This document shows positions 56,016 to 64,000 of a stretch of 64,000 nt of DNA, piece by piece. The position numbers were made by a program, and so were the translations under genes. Below the pieces are notes generated by a model that was not told the DNA's origin, did not search any database, and was given only the letters and a program-made list of their open reading frames with translations. Source of the DNA: Protopterus annectens (taxonomy: Eukaryota > Chordata > Ceratodontiformes > Protopteridae); contig NC_056744.1 of assembly GCF_019279795.1 (NCBI RefSeq), positions 1,510,553,851-1,510,617,850 on the forward strand, given 5' to 3'. The stretch's first letter is position 1, and each line of letters begins with the position of its first letter.

Positions 56016-59005
56016 CTACGGGAGCGGCTGTGATCTGTGTGTCATCCGTGATGACTGCCAGACATTGATGTTGCTGGCATACATCCGCATCAACGTCTCA
56101 ACCGTCTCGCACGGTCCTGGCTCATGGAAAACACATTGTGGAGGGCATCTAATGTCTCCCCCAACGTCTATCAATGACCTTGGTGTAATTATGGATGGCA
56201 CTGGCAAGGTCACGGATACTGTCATTGATAGCGGTGTTATGGGCCCTCTGCGCCTTAGTCCCTGTCTGCTGTACCATTCCATTCGTGCCTGTGCCTGCAT
56301 TACAGCCCGGAACATAGCTGAGGTTGTAAGACCTGTGGGGGCACATCTACCAGGGGCATTACGACCAGCGGTGCTCCCATGAGAACCCCTGGACATCTGC
56401 CTATGTGGTACCATTCCAAGAATCTGTGTATGGCTGCTGTGAGGGGATACATGTGCCATGGATACCACACTATCCTGGTCAATGCCAACTGTATGCTGTC
56501 CCTCGACTAAGGCCATTGTTGATGAGAGATGTATTGGCAGTATGAGTGTGCACATAGATGGGGTGGAAAGCTGTGTACTGTTGATTGGCGGACCAATGAC
56601 AGACCCTGTCAAACCTGCCTGTGCCACAATACATGTATCATCATCTCCACTATTTGTGGCAGTGACTTCAGGTTTCCTGCTGCATTCAGCCAACCCAACC
56701 TCAGCACCTTTGAGAGTAAGACAGGAAACACACTTTACAATCTGTACATGATGTTATCACACATGCACACATGCACACATGAACACATGCACACATGAAC
56801 ACATGAACACATGAATGCATGCACACATGCGCACATGCACACATGAACACATGCACACATGCACACATGAACACATGCACACATGCACACATGAACACAT
56901 GCGCACATGCACACAAATACACTCCTCACTACAGCAGATACACACACACACCAGCAATCCAACACATACTCAATAGTTGTTGAAGGTGGGTGACAGTATC
57001 ACAAGGCAAACTGTCACCTCACACATGTCAGCATGCAGAATATGTGTTGCTCAAGACCATGCAGTGTGAATGTAGACAGCCCTTGTTAATAACAGTTTAC
57101 ATGGCTTTGATGCATGTGTGTAGTTGTTCAGTGATTGGCTTCACCCTGAAACACTATGTGTACAAGGACACAACATCGCTGTGCAAGTATTATAAGCTCT
57201 GCAATGTCCTGTGCACCATCACTCACAGGTATACATACCATGGCTGGATGTGTTATTTGTGTGTCACATAGATTTCCATGTCTGATTACAGTGTCTGTGT
57301 CTGTAGCAGATAATTGCGGACACAGGTGTAGCACACGCATACTATGTACATACACGGGATGAGTGGTGCATGTATACGTGATGGAATACCAATGCTCGAC
57401 ATGGCCATTGTACAGTGGTTATGGTGAGTGTGGGACATATTGCAGTCATGCCAGTGCCAGCCATGACATGGCATGCTACATGAATGCAACATTAAACATC
57501 ACACATACCCAATGTGTGTCATGTGACATATACACACAATAGCATTCCAAGACATATATGTGTCACTTTGTACAGATGGCGACTGCTATGCATATTGTGT
57601 ATAGTTGCATATGTTTGCACACACACGCCATACTATGCATATTGTGTATAAGTGCATATGTGTGCACACACACAACATTGCGGTGCAAAGCAATGACTGC
57701 TATGTGTAGTACTGTAGTCACTGTAACTGGATGGGGTGTAGTACCATTAGCCATCATCATCATGCATCATGTGGTCACTCAAGGCTACTAATGTGTGCCA
57801 GACCACTTCCTAGCATGCTGTACCTGAACTGCAGTGCCGTGGCTACGTTCACAATTACACAGCCACTTTGTACATGGGTGTGTGAGGTGCCCAATAGGGA
57901 GCATTGCCTAACAAGACTGTGTTATGTGTTGAAGAGTGTTGCACAGCCCCATGCTAGGCCTCCACCCCTCAGGTATATTATGTGCGCTGTGTGGATGACA
58001 TGTGGGATACTGAAGTGTGACCTTACAGCGGGTGTCTGGTTATGCCATGTGTAGCATGTTGAGGTGTACTGCGTATGACAAATGTGTTATGTTGTGTACA
58101 TGTGTATCAACTATGCCTATCCAATGTGCAGTACGGTGTTGCCACAATTGTGGCTGATGCTCTGTGTATTGCATGTGATTGAGGCAGCTACTGACATCAC
58201 TGAGATGTGCAACGTCTCACAGCAAACATGCACAGCATGCATTATGCGTAGGTGTGTTACGTGTACATGGCCTACACCTTACCTATGACATGCACATTTC
58301 ATTAACAATATTAAAGTTATAACACACTCACCAGCATGGATCGTCTGGCCTGCTGTCACACCAGAGGGACCTACAAGAATATGAGACAGTTTGTCAGTGG
58401 CCACAACTGTGGCATTGCTGCTTTGAGTTTACTAAACTACAGTAGAACAACAGTCGACAGTCACAGGTGTACAAATAATATTCCAAATATCAGTATTGCA
58501 CAACACTAGGCAGCACAACTACTAAACACACAGTACACATCTCACATATGCATAATCTAACAATACAGGTAACAGTAGTCTACAGATAGGGCATGTTACC
58601 TGCATGCTCCATGTCAACATGCTGGGTGGCTCTGGCCTCCATGATGACACATGTCTGTTGCTGTTGTTGGCCAGGAGCCACCACGCTTAGGAGCAGCTCC
58701 TCCACTCTGGTGAGGGGGGGATGAATGGCCAACCCACCACCTGTGGCAAGCTGTTGTCTATGGATATCAGACGCATGCTGCCGGACATGTCTAAATACAT
58801 CACTGCAGTGATGGCGTACCTGCTCATATGTCTGGTTATGCATGCCTATGTCATTTACCCAACGAACAAGATCTTGCCACAGTGCAGTCCTCTCATGCTG
58901 GTGCTGGCTGGTTCTGGAAAACAGCAGGGAGTAGTGCTGCACCAGGCTGTGGTGGATTTCCTGTTCCTCCGCTGCTGTATAAGATGGGTTGCGTTGATGG
59001 GCCAT
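56016..59005 (-). CDS. H2 SANT/Myb-like gene, copy 2, two coding exons, open
   Basis: Likely nuclear DNA-binding partner of a Harbinger-type transposase (family inference). Coding exon 1 is 59005-58600: an acceptor CTTCCAG lies just before the ATG, and the exon ends at donor GTAACA (58599). Coding exon 2 is 56707-56016, after CTCTCAAAG. Lengths 406 and 692 nt join in phase 1 to an uninterrupted 365-codon frame. Residues about 7-75 form a SANT/Myb-type helical domain with Trp 43 and Trp 49 (ALWQDLVRWVNDIG) and EQVRHH. A Gln run follows (QQQQQT). Exon 2 starts GAEVGLAE, has an acidic DDD patch with AQAGLTG, a Ser/Thr/Pro-rich middle, an RMEWYSRQGLRRR helix and an ETLMRMYASNINVW C-terminal helix. 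The same exon boundaries and phase occur in copy 1. An upstream non-coding exon is implied by the acceptor. The intron (1892 bp) contains an 8-bp minisatellite. Confidence 0.7.
56757..56915. repeat. 8-bp minisatellite (CACACATG variants)
   Basis: About 20 units of (C/A)ACACATG with variants such as CGCACATG and AATGCATG. Located in the H2 intron, about 50 bp upstream of exon 2. Every frame is open through it, which creates spurious Cys/His-rich ORFs. Confidence 0.9.
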
Positions 59006-59009
59006 TACC

Positions 59010-60024
59010 CTGGAAGACAATTAAACAATATGTGTGAGCAGGTCATGTGGCACACTTAACATTCTAAAGTACAGATATCACTTAACTGCAATATATAGCA
59101 TCCGTTTGTCTGTCAGAGGATACACATGTTCAGTACCACTTATCAGTGCTCAGGCCACAACTGGCTGACAGTGTCTGGCACACTCTATATATCAAACCAC
59201 TATACACTAGTACTCGGCACACTGTTTGTGACACAATGCACAACCTCGCCATGGGGGTATATATCAAGCTAATGCATGAAGAAAGATGTCATCCATTGCA
59301 ATGAATGTAAAGTACAGTTACAGTATTACCAGTAAACCACCCTAGTCGTTGATGCCATACCCCTGCCTAACATATGTGCACAGTTGTTAATATAGGTGGC
59401 ATACTGCTGTAACAGAGTATACATGTTGCTAGATACACACGCATACCCTGTAACACACATGTGATTGCAGGCATAGTACAGGCATAATTACACACACATC
59501 AGACATACATGCAACACACAAATGTATGCCAACCCAGATGAGCTTTACCTGTGTACCATACAGTACTCTGTGCTAATACTTACAAAACCTTATGCCTGAG
59601 GTATGTAATTTGTGCAGACTACAGGAAACATACAAGACAGTGTTTCCATGCAATGTGAACATACACCATACTGTGCTGTTTAGGCCTACAGCTTCAGGTA
59701 GTACTACAGTTCATATGGGAGTTGGATTCACCAGCAGTACCACTTATGAAGCATACATGTATTGCTTTAGCCTACAATGGGACACCACAGTCATCAACAA
59801 GGAATTACCTCACAACGTGTGCCATCCTACTATGTCTGCATAACAATAACAGACACATCTTTTGCTGGCCTCACAGCTAGGACATGACCTACCATGACAG
59901 AAACAACTTCACACTAAGCTATCACACCTTTACAGATCTTGCACACATTCACCGTCACACTCATTCAACCTCATATAGCAGGTATTGCACTGAGTACATG
60001 TGTGTGTGCATCGTGTCATACGTA
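59010..60024. other. Probable H2 5' flank, unassigned
   Basis: Upstream of H2 copy 2 on the minus strand. Should contain the 5' non-coding exon and element end, but I cannot recognise either. Confidence 0.35.
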
Positions 60025-60840
60025 GGTAATACGCTATTGGCCGTAGGGCCTAGAGCAGCCTAACCATATGCTACCCTGGCCTTTGACACACATGTAATTT
60101 GATTTCACTTGCCTCTGTCAACCAGAACCACAATGGTGATTCCCGGGGTATATTACCTATCTCCCAAACAATCATCAGGGGTATTTATGACAACTGCTAA
60201 TGAGGAGCCTTGTATGCTATTGATAGGTGGTTTATTCCAGAGTATGGCATATCTCTGAGATAAGAACCTATCCCTCCAGCATGTGCTGTTTAGTGAGCTG
60301 ATGAGGTTTAGGGCACTAGAGCATGTAGGCTGGAGAGATTGTGATATATTGACATGGTGGTTGTCCAACAGCTATGGGTGTGACATACCTCTGTATGTCT
60401 GGCAGAGGTCACTTCTGGGTGGGTGGTATGCAACACAGTCTAGCTGTGGTTTTATGGGTCAGTCTGCATAGGGCATCTGTTTGAGGTCAGTATTACTCTT
60501 TGTGAGGTATGTCTGTGGACTTTTCACTTGCTGTAGTTGTCATGTGAGGTACATACCACATGGGGCATTGTGATGAATAGAGGGGAACGCTGACCTATAT
60601 TTCCCTAGATTACACACCTTTTGTGATGACACGTACCACGTAGAAAGATTACAAGACTAGTGTGGCACTGTGATTATCAAAGGGGAGGCTACTCTCCACC
60701 TGTGTCTCGTGTTCCCTTATCACACCTTCAGTGTTAGGTAGGCTACCACCTATGTGGTAGTTAATGGGTACAGTGTTTTGGAAAGGAGGGATGGCACTGC
60801 AGTATCGACACTGGTCTTCAGTCCATGCCTTGGTCACCAG
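60025..60840 (-). mobile_element. CR1 copy 9, old 3' fragment
   Basis: Minus strand. A decayed 3' UTR lies at the left (GGCCGTAGGGCCTAG). The C-terminal ORF2 block is STCWRDRFLSQRYAILWNKPP with a worn WMGDR (DDCLGDR), and the upstream [21 protein letters not shown] block is at about 60720-60790. No intact frame. Ends at an AT microsatellite. Confidence 0.8.
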
Positions 60841-60877
60841 GCACCTGTTGCAGTACGTATGATCCTCTGTCTCTGTC

Positions 60878-62214
<1,337 letters not shown>

Positions 62215-62219
62215 CAAGT

Positions 62220-62485
62220 TGTTGTATATCTGCTGTGGCTTAGTGGTACTTCATGCAGTCTAGTGTGCCCAAGCTTTGGGGTTCGAGACTGACAGAGGTG
62301 TTTTATTTTGCTGCTGAGCAGTACAAGGGCCCTGTCATACATAGTGACTAAGGCACTTTTAAGTGGGTTTGCATGGGTTTGCGCGACGCTTAGCAATGCT
62401 TACCTAAGCGAACACAAGCTCAGACTCGCGCATCCCCGCTTACTACTGCTTAAAAGTGCTTACTCCCACTATCCCCCGCGCTAAT
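62220..62485 (+). repeat. tRNA-headed terminal foldback of H1 copy 3 (F5)
   Basis: Outer arm: TGGCTTAGTGGTA (A-box match, 62235-62247) and GGTTCGAGACT (B-box match, 62279-62289). Then AAGGCACTTTTAAGTGGGTTTGC...GACGCTTAGCAATGCTTA, and the complementary arm CCCCGCTTACTACTGCTTAAAAGTGCTTA. The best-preserved head in the window. Confidence 0.7.
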
Positions 62486-63034
62486 TTCTTTTAAAGAAAA
62501 GAAAATGGGGAGATAGGAAAGTGGTGAAAAAGGGGGCACAAAGAGGGAAAGACAGTAGGTAAACCAGCTCAGGATGTGCAGTATGGGTGTAGGAAAGGTC
62601 CATAGCTGCTCATTTCTTTACCAGCAACAGCTGTGCATATGTTAGAAATTTGGTGTGAAATGTGAAACCTTCCATCCCTGAGAGAGGGGTGGGAACAATT
62701 ATAATTATCAGTTTACATGTCCAGCGGACATGTGTGCAAAATGGGCAGCTAAGTATGGGGCGTAATTTTTTTGTGGGAACAGATTTCCCTTTTTTTTATT
62801 TTTTTTTTCAGGTGAGAGTGGAATGTGAGGTAGAGGAAGTAGGTATATTTGGGGAGGTAGGTTATGGAGGTAAACAGACAAGACAAACAAGATGCATACA
62901 GGGGCTGAATATGACACATGGGGTGGGTAAACACAATTGACGGGGAAGGATGTTTGGAAATCGCACACCCATGAGCCCACAGATGGTAACAGTAGAACTG
63001 AGATCCCCACCCATGGGCAGTCACCACTGCACCT

Positions 63035-63378
63035 TCACAGCCCCGAGGGTGGCTGTGCTGGGGGCTGCGTAGGAGGGGCAGGCTCACCCATGAGTCGCGC
63101 CACTTTCGCCTCAAGCTGGCATAGGGGATCAGCGACTGAATGCTGGATCTCCCTATGCACCACAGCCCGGACCCTTCGAAGGGTGACAGGTGGCCCTTCT
63201 CCACCCACGCTTGCACTGGGGAGACGAGCCCCATCCCCTGCAGCGCTTCCACCCGAAGGTGGCACAGGACCAATGAAGGCGGGAAGCCAGGGCTGGGCAC
63301 CAGACCTGCTGGTGCCAGGTGCAATCGTCAGCTGAGGAGGGACAGGTGGGTCCGCTGGGACTGGCCATCCCATACGTT
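63035..63378 (-). pseudogene. H1 exon 3, open frame, upstream exons off-window
   Basis: The acceptor AACACAG is followed by AACGTATGGG, in the same phase 1 as the two other copies. The 112-codon frame from the internal ATG is uninterrupted. It has a proline-rich N-part (GWPVPADPPVPPQL), a Gly/Ala/Pro middle, and a C-terminal heptad segment (VRAVVHREIQHSVADPLCQL, then EAKVARLMGE) likely to form a coiled coil, ending PPSGL. Could be the last exon of a complete gene running out of the window, so the pseudogene label is provisional. Confidence 0.55.
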
Positions 63379-63660
63379 CTGTGTTTAGGTGTGTTTAATT
63401 ACAAGTTAGACAACAGCATTCCAAATTAGTTGTAACAGCATGCAGTAATATCCCCATTAACCCAACACACCAGGGTTCCAACAGTTGAACAGCAAGCATA
63501 ACACATGCATATATTGAACGACAGTGGACATTCCAAAAGCATGCAGGGATGATTGCTGGCAACAGGCCACCAAGATTGTAGTGTTTGAACAGGGCACATG
63601 CATCAACGTACATGCAGATATTTATAGAACAATAGGACATATGTCCCAACAAATATTATG

Positions 63661-64000
63661 AGATTAGACATACCCATTGAGGTGTGGAATTGCATTATTT
63701 ATGCACATACAGTAGGGTGTAAAAAGATACCTCCATTAACATCTTATAAGTACTTTTAGTCTACACTACATTCCTATTGACTGCAGGTGTATATCCCCTA
63801 CATGTATTATTACACTTGGCAACATGCATTAGTTGTGTAATGGGTTTGGCTAGTTAATTATATACCTGATCTATATCTGACATACTAATTGTCCAAGATG
63901 CAGATGTTACTGCTACATACTTATATATTTTATTTATATTTATATATCTACATATCTGGATGTGTTCATGTGACATTTACAGTTATATTTCTACAGAAAC
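63661..64000. other. H1 intron continuation, unassigned
   Basis: By comparison with copy A this should be more of the last H1 intron. It is AT-rich at the end, with nothing else visible. Confidence 0.4.

Larger units (their letters stand above)
62215..63660 (-). mobile_element. H1 element, inverted copy 3 (3' half)
   Basis: Terminal foldback, 3' flank, exon 3 and the end of the last intron, in inverted order relative to copy A (5800-7330). It matches along the whole length, including GGACATATGTCCCAACA in the intron. The 5' half lies outside the window. Confidence 0.7.

Noticed and set aside
56701..56965. Cys/His-rich ORFs resembling zinc-finger repeats on the minus strand
   Set aside because: Produced by the 8-bp minisatellite; no C2H2 spacing and all frames are open.
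56735..56965. CRISPR-like array
   Set aside because: Repeats are 8 bp and contiguous, with no spacers; the genome is eukaryotic.
62749..63324. 191-codon minus-strand ORF overlapping H1 exon 3
   Set aside because: Different frame from the conserved exon-3 frame, and it runs into the non-coding flank. The equivalent frames in the other copies are interrupted.

Overview
This window looks like intergenic DNA from a large, CpG-poor, repeat-rich vertebrate genome. I see no host protein-coding gene I would defend. The evidence is the mixture of repeats: CR1-type LINEs with an esterase ORF1 and an 8-bp (ATGAACCT)n tail, Penelope-like elements (PLEs) with GIY-YIG endonuclease, a HARBI1-type transposase, Harbinger-style SANT/Myb genes with introns, tRNA-like repeats, and long (TG)n and (AT)n runs. 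A salamander, lungfish, caecilian or cartilaginous fish would all fit. The sequence alone does not decide between them.

Layout. 1-2.2 kb: CR1 copy. 2.8-3.1 kb: a probable MITE. 3.5-9.1 kb: foldback sequence with tRNA-like termini, a broken three-exon SANT/Myb gene (family H1), and a second, inverted H1 copy carrying a 272-bp tandem duplication. 11.3-17.5 kb: a ~220-bp tandem repeat with a tRNA-like core, split by a PLE (PLE1) and a CR1 3' end. 17.7-18.1 kb: a 72-bp minisatellite. 22.4-25.5 kb: a two-coding-exon SANT/Myb pseudogene (family H2), cut by a 500-N gap. 29.6-32 kb: foldback elements and AT microsatellites. 32.1-35.8 kb: CR1 pieces. 36.0-37.2 kb: a HARBI1-like transposase with one frameshift. 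38.9-42.1 kb: two CR1 copies on the minus strand. 42.6-53.1 kb: a nest of CR1 (with esterase ORF1), an inverted PLE fragment, a younger CR1 inserted in that fragment, a nearly complete PLE (PLE2), and an old CR1 remnant. 53.1-54.0 kb: a second tRNA-like tandem array. 56.0-59.0 kb: an H2 gene on the minus strand whose two exons join in frame as an open 365-codon gene. 60.0-60.8 kb: CR1 remnant. 62.2-63.7 kb: third H1 copy.

How the parts relate. The H1 and H2 genes are recognised by the same exon boundaries and the same intron phase in separate copies, so their splice sites are supported by comparison within the window. SANT/Myb proteins of this kind are known partners of Harbinger transposases, and one such transposase lies at 36 kb, but no single element here is shown to contain both. 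The H1 copies end in a foldback whose outer arms look like Pol III promoter heads, and the same foldback stands alone at 30.4 kb. That coupling of a DNA-transposon-like gene to tRNA-like inverted termini is the most unusual thing I found.
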